Shown one piece after another: positions 25,417 to 34,171 of a stretch of DNA of 64,000 nt. Made by a program: the position numbers and the translations under genes. The notes under the pieces were generated by a model that did not search any database, was not told the origin of the DNA, and saw only the letters and a program-made list of their open reading frames with translations. Position 1 is the first letter of the stretch. Each line of letters begins with the position of its first letter. The stretch covers positions 339,098 to 403,097 of the forward strand of contig DDFH01000006.1 of the NCBI GenBank assembly GCA_002337085.1, read 5' to 3'. Source of the stretch: Hyphomonadaceae bacterium UBA1933 (GTDB lineage: Bacteria > Pseudomonadota > Alphaproteobacteria > Caulobacterales > Aquidulcibacteraceae).

Positions 25417-26151
25417 ATGAAAAAAATACTTTTGGCTTCTGCTGCTTTGATTGCTTTCGGCGCTACTGCTGCTAATGCACAAGATTTGGTAACTGCTAAA
25501 GCTGGTACTATTAAATTAGACGTTCGTGTAACTGGCATCCTTCCAGATGAAAAAGCTCCTTTGACTGTTGGTGATGGCCTTAGCGGCGTTCTTGCACCAA
25601 CTCTTACAACTGGCGCTAACACTGGTCTAAGTGCAAAAGTTGATGATTCTTATGTACCTACTATTGGTCTTGAATATTACCTAACTGACAATATTTCTTT
25701 TGAAGCAATCGCAGGTACCGGCGTTCACGAAGTTACCGTTCCTGGTGCAAAAGCTGCTCTTGGTGGACTTGTTCCAATGACTAGCGACAAAGTTGCTAAA
25801 GTTGCTCACCTTCCACCAACTGTAACTGCAAAATACCACTTCAACTCTAAAGGCAAATTCTCTCCTTATGTTGGTGCTGGCGTAACTTACATTTGGTTCT
25901 ATTCTGAAGACAGCAAAAACAATATTGACCTTAACCTAAAAGATGGTTTCGGCTCTGCTGTTCAACTTGGTCTTGACGTGAATACAGCTTCTAAATGGTC
26001 TTATAACATCGATGTTAAGCAAATTTTCTTCAAAACTGACGCTTATGTTGGCGCAACCACTGCTGGTGGCGCATATGTAGCAGACGCTTTGAGATCAAAA
26101 GTAACGCTTAATCCATTGGTTGTTTCTGTAGGTGTCGGTTATAAATTCTAA
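25417..26151 (+). CDS. OmpW family outer membrane protein
   Basis: 244 residues with a clear signal peptide (MKKILLASAALIAFGATAANA, cleaved before QDL). The mature part is an eight-stranded OmpW-type barrel: ITSDKVAKVAHLPPTVTAKY-like strands, YVGAGVTYIWFYSED, DGFGSAVQLGLDVN, WSYNIDVKQIFFKTDA, and a C-terminal VSVGVGYKF ending in Phe, the BAM signal. Codon use is strongly biased to GCT, GGT and CTT/ACT, unlike neighbours, typical of high expression. OmpW proteins form narrow channels for small hydrophobic molecules. It is followed by a strong terminator. Confidence 0.92.
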   Translation: MKKILLASAALIAFGATAANAQDLVTAKAGTIKLDVRVTGILPDEKAPLTVGDGLSGVLAPTLTTGANTGLSAKVDDSYVPTIGLEYYLTDNISFEAIAGTGVHEVTVPGAKAALGGLVPMTSDKVAKVAHLPPTVTAKYHFNSKGKFSPYVGAGVTYIWFYSEDSKNNIDLNLKDGFGSAVQLGLDVNTASKWSYNIDVKQIFFKTDAYVGATTAGGAYVADALRSKVTLNPLVVSVGVGYKF

Positions 26152-26204
26152 TTTATAGCCAAAAACTCTCCCTGATAGGCAATTTGGTGCCTCTCATAAC
26201 TTTT

Positions 26205-26239
26205 CAGCCTAAACCGCAGGGTTTAGGCTGATTTTTTTT
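26205..26239 (+). terminator. Strong Rho-independent terminator of ompW
   Basis: CAGCCTAAACC (26205-26215) pairs perfectly with GGTTTAGGCTG (26220-26230), 4-nt loop, followed by ATTTTTTTT. Confidence 0.92.
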
Positions 26240-26327
26240 GTGCTGGATACAAAAATGTACCCACTACATATTATCCACTACGAAAATGCCAAAGACACCA
26301 GATTCTAGTGTAAATCAGATTTGATAA

Positions 26328-27011
26328 TTATATTTTTGAGAAATCAAAAAAGTGTGGCACGCAATCTCCCAAGCCCTTTAATTGATAACGGGTGGTGAAA
26401 TGATCTTGTGGCGGTTTTAACCAGTCATCTGGGCTTTCAGCAAGCCATTTTAGGGACGGGTTTTTGGTAAGTGCCAAAAGTGCAGTCTCCGCATAATTTG
26501 CCCAATCGGTGGCAAAGCGTAATTTTCCGCCATCTTTCAAAAGCCTTGTAATTTCTTGTGAAAACGCATCGTTTACAAGGCGGCGTTTGCGGTGGCGTAA
26601 TTTTTGCCACGGGTCGGGAAACATAATAAAAATTCTATCAAGTGAATTATCTTGAAAGCTTTCAAGATATTTTCTGGCGTCATCATTAATTAAACGCACA
26701 TTTTCAAGCTTGTTTTCGATAATGCCATCAAGTGCTTTGGCAACACCGTCAAAAAACGGTTCAGCACCGATAATAAGTGTATTTGGGTTGGCTTTTGCCT
26801 GGGCAATCAAATGCTCACTGCCGCCAAAACCTATTTCAAACCAAACCGCATTAGCGTTTGGCATAAGGCTTTTGGGGTCAAAGTTTTTTGAGCCGTCATT
26901 TGAAATTTCAACAGGCAATAAAAAATCTGCAAGCCTTGTATCAACAAGACTTGCTTTTCTAAATGACAATGGCCTGCCACGAGTGCGACCAAAGGTTTTT
27001 ATATTATGCAA
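26328..27011 (-). CDS. trmB: tRNA (guanine-N7-)-methyltransferase
   Basis: 227 residues. TrmB signatures: basic start FGRTRGRPLSFRK, the SAM site WFEIGFGGSEHLIAQA, the IGAEPF segment and FIMFPDPWQKLRHRKRRLVND, the catalytic Asp loop. It makes m7G46 in tRNA. The only reasonable start is a TTG at 27011 (MHNIKTFG). It lies just after the XRE regulator on the same strand. metK, usually found between these two in relatives, is absent. Confidence 0.94.
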   Translation of the reverse strand: MHNIKTFGRTRGRPLSFRKASLVDTRLADFLLPVEISNDGSKNFDPKSLMPNANAVWFEIGFGGSEHLIAQAKANPNTLIIGAEPFFDGVAKALDGIIENKLENVRLINDDARKYLESFQDNSLDRIFIMFPDPWQKLRHRKRRLVNDAFSQEITRLLKDGGKLRFATDWANYAETALLALTKNPSLKWLAESPDDWLKPPQDHFTTRYQLKGLGDCVPHFFDFSKI

Positions 27012-27036
27012 TTTAACAATCCGAACAAATTAGAGA

Positions 27037-27435
27037 TTAATTTGCCAGAACGCGCACCAATTCCACGATTTTTTTACGCTGTGCTGGCGAAGTAACTTTA
27101 GCATATTCTGTCAAAAGCTCCATAGCACCAGGTGCGGCTAGTAATTCTGCCACCTGTAAAGGTTGTGGTCCATCATTTTCTGCTAGGCCGCCGCGTCCAG
27201 TTGGCTCAACGCCTTCAAAGAAAAAGGCAGTAGGAACGCCAAGTGCTTCACCAATTTGGAAAAGACGGCTTGCACCAACGCGGTTAAAACCTCTTTCGTA
27301 TTTTTGCACTTGTTGGAAGGAAATTCCTAAAAAGTCTGCTAATTTTTCTTGGCTCAAACCCAACTCTTCACGTCTTTGTTTAAGACGACGTCCAACATAA
27401 GCGTCAATAGCTGTTGAGCTTCTTTCGTTACTCAT
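27037..27435 (-). CDS. XRE/HTH_3 family transcriptional regulator
   Basis: 132 residues. The N-terminal helix-turn-helix (RRLKQRREELGLSQEKLADF, LGISFQQVQKYERGFNRVGA) is followed by an alphaproteobacterial-type tail (GVPTAFFFEGVEPTGRGG; ELLTEYAKVTSPAQRKKIVE). This small regulator lies next to lnt in many alphaproteobacteria; its targets there are not well defined. GAGG sits eight bases before the ATG. It may be cotranscribed after lnt. Confidence 0.92.
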   Translation of the reverse strand: MSNERSSTAIDAYVGRRLKQRREELGLSQEKLADFLGISFQQVQKYERGFNRVGASRLFQIGEALGVPTAFFFEGVEPTGRGGLAENDGPQPLQVAELLAAPGAMELLTEYAKVTSPAQRKKIVELVRVLAN

Positions 27436-27473
27436 AAAATTACCTCGTTCTATTTAGTGTTTTTGTTAGTTAA

Positions 27474-29021
27474 CTACATAACAGCTTTTTTATCAATTAA
27501 AATAGCTGCAACAAAGAAAGAAAGCAAAAATGCCGCAAAGATGCTGTTGCCAAGCCTTAAATAAGGCGTAGATTCGATTTTTGGCGGCAATGGTGCAGAA
27601 ATTAGACGACTACCGCTTCTAAATTGTACAACAGGCATCCCGAAAGAATCAGTTATCGATGACCAACCACCAGAGGCTGCACGAATCAAGGGCTTTCCTT
27701 GCTCAATTGCGCGCCATCTTGCTTGGTTGTAATGCTGGTCTGGGCCAAGAAGATCCCCATACCACGCATCCACCGAAACATTGACTATCCAGTCAGCTTT
27801 CACACTCTCTTTATTTGTATAATTAGGAAAGATTATCTCATAACAAATACGAGGTTCTATTAACGGAATATCTGCAATTTTAATTAATTGTGGCCCAGTT
27901 CCACTATTAAAATCTGTACCATATGAAACTAGGCTTGAAATCCCCAATGTATTGAAAACAGATTTAAATGGCAGATACTCACCAAATGGTACGAGATGCC
28001 CTTTGTCATATAGTTTTAATAATTCTGGTGCCTTTGGATTGCCACCAATAAAGGCAATAGAATTATAATATATGTCATCATTATTAAAATCACGGCGCGG
28101 CGCACCAACAATCAACAATTTGTTTTGAATATATTTGTTTATTTCAAACAAAACATACGGCTCTTCCAATAATAAAAATGGAAAAGTCCCTTCTGGCAAA
28201 ACTATGACTTTTGCATTTTTTGCGGGGGCGCTTTGCAAAAGCCCAAGATAGGTTTCAACTACATGAAGCTCATTGCCCGATTGGTATAATTCTTTTTGGC
28301 TAAAGCCGCCTTGTCCGGTGGCGATGATTGGCGCATTTGTGCGCGCAATTAAATGGGAAAAGTTTTTATGATAAAAGCCAAAACCAAAGCCAATGCCGCA
28401 AACCGCAACCATTAATGCGAATATTTGCTTGCCCCATTTTTTATCAATTACGGCAATGGCGGCAAAAACGAAAATTGTGAATAGTGAAACCCCATATGGG
28501 CCAAGCCATGCCGAATTTTGTGATACCAAACCACCTGCATTAAAAATATAAGCCGGAAGATTCCACGGTAATCCGGTGAATAATGTTCCACGTAAATATT
28601 CAATCAACGTAAATGCGGCGGCAAACCACAATGATTTTGTTGCCGATTGTGGGCGGAATTTAAAATAAATCAAACCACCAACGCCCCAAAATATTGCCAA
28701 AACCGCCGGTAATAAGGTTATTGCAAATGGCATTAGCCAGAAGAATTTTTCGGCATCAACCAAAAATGCCGCCCCAAGCCAAAACATGGATGCCGCAAAC
28801 ATTATAAAGGCAAAAAACCACGCCCGCCAAAATGCTGCCTTTAAATTGGGTGCATTTTCAAGCGCGAAAAATAAAAATATAATCCCAAGACCATAAAGCG
28901 GGGCAATAAAAAAAGGTGCAAAACCAAAAACCGCCGCAATTCCACCAAGCGCAAGCCATAAATAGACAAAGCGAACTTTACCCATGAATAGTGAATTTAG
29001 TTTTTGCAAAATTTGGTTCAA
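27474..29021 (-). CDS. lnt: Apolipoprotein N-acyltransferase
   Basis: 515 residues. About six N-terminal membrane helices (1-225) are followed by a nitrilase-like periplasmic domain (about 230-480) with catalytic residues in VIVLPEGTFPFLL (Glu), YDKGHLVPFGEYLPF (Lys) and IEPRICYEIIFPN (Cys), and a last helix at the C-terminus. It adds the third acyl chain to lipoproteins in the inner membrane. It overlaps corC by 4 nt, as in the usual corC-lnt pair. Pal and other lipoproteins in this window depend on it. Confidence 0.95.
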   Translation of the reverse strand: MNQILQKLNSLFMGKVRFVYLWLALGGIAAVFGFAPFFIAPLYGLGIIFLFFALENAPNLKAAFWRAWFFAFIMFAASMFWLGAAFLVDAEKFFWLMPFAITLLPAVLAIFWGVGGLIYFKFRPQSATKSLWFAAAFTLIEYLRGTLFTGLPWNLPAYIFNAGGLVSQNSAWLGPYGVSLFTIFVFAAIAVIDKKWGKQIFALMVAVCGIGFGFGFYHKNFSHLIARTNAPIIATGQGGFSQKELYQSGNELHVVETYLGLLQSAPAKNAKVIVLPEGTFPFLLLEEPYVLFEINKYIQNKLLIVGAPRRDFNNDDIYYNSIAFIGGNPKAPELLKLYDKGHLVPFGEYLPFKSVFNTLGISSLVSYGTDFNSGTGPQLIKIADIPLIEPRICYEIIFPNYTNKESVKADWIVNVSVDAWYGDLLGPDQHYNQARWRAIEQGKPLIRAASGGWSSITDSFGMPVVQFRSGSRLISAPLPPKIESTPYLRLGNSIFAAFLLSFFVAAILIDKKAVM

Positions 29022-29923
29022 TCTTCGCCTTTTTCATCTTTTTTATTGTTGGTTTTGCGAATTATTAGGCGGTTGATACGGCGTGGGTCGGCATCAATAA
29101 TTTCCATTTCAAACCCATCAAGATCACTAATGATTTCGCCGCGCAGTGGTACACGCCCCAATACTGCAAAGGCAAGGCCGCCCATTGTATCAACCTCTAA
29201 TTCCGCATCTTCGGTATTAAAAATTATTCCGGTTTCTTCTTCAAATTCTTTAATTGGTAGTTTTGCATCAACTTCCCATTTATCGGGGCCACGCTCAATT
29301 AAAGCATTGGTGATTTCATCATCATATTCATCATCGATTTCACCAATAATTTCTTCGACCAAATCTTCAATAGTCACCAAACCATCGGTGCCACCATATT
29401 CATCAATTACAAGTGCCATATGGCATCTTTGGGCGCGCATCAAAAGCAATAGATTAGGCAGGCGCATTGAAACCGGCGCATAAACCAAATCCCGTTTAAT
29501 ACGACCTATTGGTTTATCGTCAAAACTTGCCTCAACCACGCCTTCGCTATTAGGGGTTAAAAGGGAAAGTATGTCTTTAACATGGACAAAGCCAATCGGA
29601 TTATCAAGATTTTCGCGGTAAACAGGCATACGTGAATGTTGGTTTTCGGCAAAAATTTGTGCCAACTCGCCCAATGAGGTATCGGCCTCCACGGCCTCAA
29701 TATCCGCACGCGGAACCATAACATCACCAACATTTAATCGGTCGAATGATGCCACCTTAAACAACATTTCACGCTTGTTTTGGGAATAGGTGTCCTTGTC
29801 CGCCTGTTCAAGGGTTTCAATAATTTCTTGTGATTCTGAATCAATGGTTTTGCGTGCGATTACCGAACGCAAACGACCGAATAAACTTTTCTTCTCACTA
29901 CTGCCATCATCAGAGCTTGGCAT
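29018..29923 (-). CDS. corC: CorC/HlyC-type CBS domain protein
   Basis: About 301 residues from ATG 29923, which has AGGGG six bases upstream; an in-frame TTG at 29929 is less likely. Two CBS domains (about 60-185: VMVPRADIEAV, RMPVYRENLDNPIGFVHVKD, MALVIDEYGGTDGLVTIEDL) are followed by a CorC_HlyC domain (FEEETGIIFNTEDAELEVDT; FEMEIIDADPRRINRLII). It has no DUF21 membrane part, so it is soluble or peripheral and linked to Mg/Co efflux or membrane integrity. It sits between ybeY and lnt, overlapping both. Confidence 0.93.
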   Translation of the reverse strand: MPSSDDGSSEKKSLFGRLRSVIARKTIDSESQEIIETLEQADKDTYSQNKREMLFKVASFDRLNVGDVMVPRADIEAVEADTSLGELAQIFAENQHSRMPVYRENLDNPIGFVHVKDILSLLTPNSEGVVEASFDDKPIGRIKRDLVYAPVSMRLPNLLLLMRAQRCHMALVIDEYGGTDGLVTIEDLVEEIIGEIDDEYDDEITNALIERGPDKWEVDAKLPIKEFEEETGIIFNTEDAELEVDTMGGLAFAVLGRVPLRGEIISDLDGFEMEIIDADPRRINRLIIRKTNNKKDEKGED

Positions 29924-30428
29924 TATCAACCCCTATTAAATCCCCTTCATCAGTTTCATAAGGGTTATTAATTCCCAATTTGGATAAAATTTCAACCTCC
30001 AAGGCTTCCATTTCCTGCGCTTCATCATCTTCAATATGGTCAAAACCAATTAAATGAAGCACACCATGCACAATCATGTGCGCAATATGGTCTTTGAAAG
30101 CCTTGTTTTGGGCGATTGCCTCTCTTTGACAATAATCGTGGGCAATGGCGATATTGCCTAAAATATTATCATCCACCGATTCGAATGATAGAACATTTGT
30201 CGGTTTATCATGCCCGCGCCATAATTTATTTAATTCATGAATATGATCATCATTGCCTAGCAAAATATCAATATTACCAAACGGTGGCTCGAATTCATCC
30301 AAGACCGCATTCACAATTGCAATTGTAAAATTTTCGGTTTCGGTAAGGCTGGTTTCCCAAGCCGCATCTTCGATTAATATTTCAATACTCTGACCGTCGT
30401 CATTATCGTCATCTTTAGGCATTGGCAT
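29910..30428 (-). CDS. ybeY: Endoribonuclease YbeY (16S rRNA maturation)
   Basis: 172 residues. The zinc motif H-x3-H-x5-H is intact: HMIVHGVLHLIGFDHIEDDEAQEME. LWRGHDKPTNVLSFESVD is the other family signature. It takes part in 16S rRNA 3' end processing and ribosome quality control. AAAGG lies inside the end of miaB, which it overlaps. phoH, normally between miaB and ybeY, is missing here. Confidence 0.95.
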   Translation of the reverse strand: MPMPKDDDNDDGQSIEILIEDAAWETSLTETENFTIAIVNAVLDEFEPPFGNIDILLGNDDHIHELNKLWRGHDKPTNVLSFESVDDNILGNIAIAHDYCQREAIAQNKAFKDHIAHMIVHGVLHLIGFDHIEDDEAQEMEALEVEILSKLGINNPYETDEGDLIGVDNAKL

Positions 30429-31785
30429 CGGCCTTTAATAATTCACCTGCCAATGAATTTAAACCAGCACCGACGGCTTTTACACGAACGGTTTTATTAA
30501 TCATGCTTTCGTCACCATCAAAGAAAACCGATTGTTGCCATGGCGCCTTGCCAAGCATTTGCCCAATGTTACGACCCTTACCAGTAACCAAAACATCAAC
30601 TTCTTGCCCGATTTTAGAGGCGTTGAAGCCTGTTTGTTGTTCGGCCAATAGTGCTTGTAACGCTTGAAGACGCTCATCCTTAATGTTTTCGGCAATTTGA
30701 TACATCATTGCCGAAGCCGGCGTGCCAGGCCGGCGGGAGTATTTAAAGCTATAAGCACTGGCATATTTAATTTCGCGGACAAGCGCCATTGTTTCTTCAA
30801 AATCCTTGTCGCTTTCACCAGGGAAGCCCACAATAAAGTCAGACGCAATAGCAATATCAGGGCGCAGCTTACGAACCTGTGCAATGGTTTCGGCATAGGA
30901 TTCAACCGTATGCTTGCGGTTCATTGCCTTTAAAACCTTGTTAGAACCCGCTTGCACTGGAAGGTGAAGATAGGGCATTAGTTTGGCAATGCTGCCATGT
31001 GCGGCAATTAAATCATCGCGCATATCACATGGATGGGAAGTTGTATAACGAATACGTTCAACGCCATTTAATTCGGCGATTTTTTCAATCAATTGTGCAA
31101 GACCAATATTATCGCCGCCATCATAGGCATTAACATTTTGCCCCAAAAGGATGATTTCTTTTACGCCATTATCAACAAGTGATTTTGCCTCATCCATAAC
31201 TTTGGCAAAGGGGCGTGAAAATTCTTCACCCCGTGTATATGGCACAACACAGAAAGAACAAAATTTATCGCAACCTTCTTGAACCGATAAAAATGCCGAA
31301 GCGCCAGTGTTTCCACGCTTTATTGGTAATGCATCAAATTTATCGATTGCGTCAAATGATGTGTCCAAAACTTCACCCGATTTACGGGCGGCGCGGGCGA
31401 TAAGTTCGGGTAAATGGTGGTAGGCCTGTGGGCCAACCACAAGTTCGACCACTGGCGCGCGGTTCATAATTTCCGCACCTTCTGCCTGCGCAACACAGCC
31501 AGCAACGGCAATCATCATATCGCCATTCCCTGCCTTTTGCTTTGCTTCTTTTTGCACTTTTAGGCGGCCAATTTCAGAATAGACTTTTTCCGTTGCCTTT
31601 TCGCGAATATGGCAAGTGTTCAAAACTACCAAATCGGCATCTTCTGGTTTTTCAACCGGTGCATAACCAAGCGGCGCAAGGACATCGACCATACGCTCAC
31701 TGTCATAGACGTTCATTTGGCAACCATAGGATTGCACGAAAAGCCCTTTTTTGGCCTTTGTGTTTGTATTATTATTTTCTGACAT
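30415..31785 (-). CDS. miaB: tRNA-2-methylthio-N6-dimethylallyladenosine synthase
   Basis: 456 residues. The UPF0004 domain has three cluster Cys (SYGCQMNVYDS, LNTCHIREKATEKVYSEIGR, AVAGCVAQAEG). The radical-SAM CxxxCxxC is in QEGCDKFCSFCVVPYTRGEE, and a C-terminal TRAM domain follows (GQEVDVLVTGKGRNIGQMLG). It methylthiolates i6A37 in tRNAs. AAAGG is just before the ATG. Together with fur upstream and ybeY downstream it keeps the usual alphaproteobacterial order. Confidence 0.97.
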   Translation of the reverse strand: MSENNNTNTKAKKGLFVQSYGCQMNVYDSERMVDVLAPLGYAPVEKPEDADLVVLNTCHIREKATEKVYSEIGRLKVQKEAKQKAGNGDMMIAVAGCVAQAEGAEIMNRAPVVELVVGPQAYHHLPELIARAARKSGEVLDTSFDAIDKFDALPIKRGNTGASAFLSVQEGCDKFCSFCVVPYTRGEEFSRPFAKVMDEAKSLVDNGVKEIILLGQNVNAYDGGDNIGLAQLIEKIAELNGVERIRYTTSHPCDMRDDLIAAHGSIAKLMPYLHLPVQAGSNKVLKAMNRKHTVESYAETIAQVRKLRPDIAIASDFIVGFPGESDKDFEETMALVREIKYASAYSFKYSRRPGTPASAMMYQIAENIKDERLQALQALLAEQQTGFNASKIGQEVDVLVTGKGRNIGQMLGKAPWQQSVFFDGDESMINKTVRVKAVGAGLNSLAGELLKADANA

Positions 31786-31799
31786 AAACCTTTGTTGCC

Positions 31800-32213
31800 T
31801 TATTTATTTAAAGGCACCCCGTATAATTCAAGGCGGTGATCAACCAGCTTGTAGCCAAGTTTTTCCGCAATTTTTCGTTGCAGCTCTTCAATTTCTGGAT
31901 CTGAAAATTCAAGAACTTTACCGCTTTGTAAATCGATTAAATGGTCGTGATGGTCGTCACCAATTTCTTCATAGCGCGAACGACCATTACGGAAATCGTG
32001 ACGTTCAACAATCCCCGATTCTTCAAGCAAAGAGACAGTACGATAAACGGTGGCGATAGAAATCCCTTTATCGATTGCTGATGCGCGGCGATGTAATTCT
32101 TCGACATCTGGATGGTCTTTGGCGCTTGATAAAACGCGGGCAATGATGCGGCGCTGTTCTGTCATGCGCAGACCTTTTTCAGCGCAAAGTTTTTCGATTC
32201 TATCTTCCATCAT
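31800..32213 (-). CDS. fur: Fur family ferric uptake regulator
   Basis: 137 residues. Winged helix with recognition region GISIATVYRTVSLLEESGIVERHDF, then metal-site residues in SRYEEIGDDHHDHLIDLQSGKV. The C-terminal CxxC zinc site of enteric Fur is absent, as is common in alphaproteobacterial Fur/Mur. It could sense Fe or Mn, and the sequence alone does not decide. It lies between rimI and miaB. No obvious Fur box is visible in its own 76-bp upstream gap. Confidence 0.92.
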   Translation of the reverse strand: MMEDRIEKLCAEKGLRMTEQRRIIARVLSSAKDHPDVEELHRRASAIDKGISIATVYRTVSLLEESGIVERHDFRNGRSRYEEIGDDHHDHLIDLQSGKVLEFSDPEIEELQRKIAEKLGYKLVDHRLELYGVPLNK

Positions 32214-32289
32214 GTGTTAAATCCGTAACGAATTGTGTTTCGCCCTAAATAACAGGCAACATCAGTATTTTACAAGTAATTATTTCAAT

Positions 32290-32727
32290 TCAGCAACTCA
32301 AATTCATTGTAATTGCATCAACCAAACAATTATCACTGGTCTTATAATAGTCTTTACGGCGACCAATTTCAATAAAGCTAACTTTTTGGTATAATTTTAT
32401 TGCGTTTTGGTTGTTTTCAGCGACTTCTAAGAACAGGTTTTTAATCCCTGTTTTTTTTAGTTCATTAATTGCATATTCAAGTAATTCTTTTCCATGACCC
32501 ATGCCGCGCATTGTAGGCGCAACCCAAATCATAATTATTTCGGCTTCATCAAGCACTTTTTGTAAAAGGATAAATCCCGAATTTTCCAGCAAATAACAAA
32601 TTTGATTTTCGTTACTTAATGCATTTTCAAAATCTTTTTTTTCCCAAGAATGTGCGGATGCGTCACTGGAAATAAGTGTTATAAGTGGGTCAATATCGTC
32701 CGCACTAATTTCCCTAATGGTTTGCAA
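32290..32727 (-). CDS. rimI: Ribosomal protein S18-alanine N-acetyltransferase-like GNAT
   Basis: About 145 residues from a TTG at 32727, preceded by AAGGGGG with 5-nt spacing and overlapping the end of tsaB. A longer frame opens to 32820 but would run deep into tsaB. GNAT motifs: EIIMIWVAPTMRGMGHGKEL (acetyl-CoA loop) and LFLEVAENNQNAIKLYQKVSF. RimI acetylates the N-terminus of S18. The tsaB-rimI pairing is the classical context, which supports the name over a generic acetyltransferase. Confidence 0.85.
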   Translation of the reverse strand: MQTIREISADDIDPLITLISSDASAHSWEKKDFENALSNENQICYLLENSGFILLQKVLDEAEIIMIWVAPTMRGMGHGKELLEYAINELKKTGIKNLFLEVAENNQNAIKLYQKVSFIEIGRRKDYYKTSDNCLVDAITMNLSC

Positions 32728-33331
32728 ATTTGCCCCCTTGCCATAAAACCGCATCAGCACCGCGCATATATTGCGGAATTGGTGGGCGTGTTTGCGGGTT
32801 TTGGTATTGCGCGATTTCACACAAGGTTAAGGGGTGAATAAAATCATCCGAGGTAATTCCAAATTCATTAGGAATTGCATGACCAACAAGGGTGAAGCCT
32901 TTATAATCATTAATTGCGGCAAAATCTTCAAAACGGGTTGGGGGCAATACCCAATCATCACCACTTTTTGCCGCCATAAACACACTTCCGGCGATATTGA
33001 TTGCGCAAATTGTTTTGGGGTAGTTGCTTTGGGTAATGAATACCTCAAAACTATTTATGCCCAATAATTCGCAACCATAAGCAATTGCCAAACCCTTGGC
33101 AAATGCCAGACCAACCCGAACCCCAGTAAATGACCCCGGGCCGATTGTAACGGCAATTTTTTTAATATCAGAAGATTTTAATCCAGTTTGTAAAAGTGCA
33201 TCTGATAACATTTGTGGCAAAATTTCCGCCTGATTAGACGGCGCGGGCATACATTGCTCATAATGAATTCCATCGCCAATAATGGCGATTGAGCAATGTT
33301 TCAGCGCCGTATCAATGCCAATTATTGCCAT
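32714..33331 (-). CDS. tsaB: tRNA t6A synthesis subunit TsaB
   Basis: 205 residues of the ASKHA fold: IIGIDTALKHCSIAII start, MPAPSNQAEILPQMLSDAL and the VTIGPGSFTGVRVGLAFAKG signature, shared with TsaD. TsaB is the scaffold partner of TsaD/TsaE in t6A37 formation. Its ATG overlaps the xthA stop (TAATG) and its end overlaps rimI, so xthA-tsaB-rimI form one unit. Confidence 0.94.
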   Translation of the reverse strand: MAIIGIDTALKHCSIAIIGDGIHYEQCMPAPSNQAEILPQMLSDALLQTGLKSSDIKKIAVTIGPGSFTGVRVGLAFAKGLAIAYGCELLGINSFEVFITQSNYPKTICAINIAGSVFMAAKSGDDWVLPPTRFEDFAAINDYKGFTLVGHAIPNEFGITSDDFIHPLTLCEIAQYQNPQTRPPIPQYMRGADAVLWQGGKFANH

Positions 33332-34131
33332 TAAATTTCCATCTCAATAGTTATTGGAACGTGGTCAGATGGCTTTACCCAACTACGGGCATGGGTGTGG
33401 ATTTTATATGATTGCGGCACGAATTTATCGCCAATTACGTCGGAAACCCAAATATGATCAAGCCTGCGACCACGGTTATTTTTTGTCCAATCCGCCGAGC
33501 GATACGACCACCATGAATAAAGTTTTTCATCCATATTATGTGCGATGCGGGCAATATCTAAAAGACCACCATCAATACGCAATTTTTCCAAGGTTTCGGT
33601 TTCAATCGGTGTATGTGATACCACATCCAAAAGCGCTTTGTGTGACCATACATCATGCTCATGTGGGGCAATGTTTAGATCACCGACAACAATATATGGC
33701 GCTTGTTTTTGTTTATAAAACGCATCCATTTGCGCCAAAAAATCAAGCTTATGGGCAAATTTATCATTCTGCGTCACATCGGGAATATCGCCACCCGCCG
33801 GGACATAAAGATTGTGAATTATAATATCGCTGTCACCAATTTTTGCCGCCGCCACACGGGCGTGGTCATGCATGCAGAATTTTGGTTCTTCAACCTCTGT
33901 TAAAGGAATTTTTGAGGCAATCGCAACCCCGTGCCAACCCTTTTGCCCGCGAATTACAAAATGATTATAGCCCAAATCCTTTAAGACCTTGGATGGAAAT
34001 TCGGCGGTTTGGCATTTGATTTCTTGAAGGCATAAAATATCGGGCGCAGCCTCATTGATAAAATCCGCAACGATTGGCGCGCGCAGGCGCACCGAATTAA
34101 TGTTCCAAGTGGCAATTTTAATTTTTGTCAT
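33331..34131 (-). CDS. xthA: Exodeoxyribonuclease III
   Basis: 266 residues from ATG 34131 (GGGG six bases upstream); an ATG three codons earlier is the alternative. Exo III/AP endonuclease signatures: IATWNINSVRLRAP, DILCLQEIKC (catalytic Glu), NLYVPAGG, VGDLNIAPHEHDVW, RLDHIWVSD and WVKPSDHVPITIEM at the C-terminus. It acts at abasic sites in base excision repair. It leads the xthA-tsaB-rimI string. Confidence 0.94.
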   Translation of the reverse strand: MTKIKIATWNINSVRLRAPIVADFINEAAPDILCLQEIKCQTAEFPSKVLKDLGYNHFVIRGQKGWHGVAIASKIPLTEVEEPKFCMHDHARVAAAKIGDSDIIIHNLYVPAGGDIPDVTQNDKFAHKLDFLAQMDAFYKQKQAPYIVVGDLNIAPHEHDVWSHKALLDVVSHTPIETETLEKLRIDGGLLDIARIAHNMDEKLYSWWSYRSADWTKNNRGRRLDHIWVSDVIGDKFVPQSYKIHTHARSWVKPSDHVPITIEMEI

Positions 34132-34171
34132 ATGCCCCATCTAAAGATTTTAGACGGATTTGGCAAGTTTG

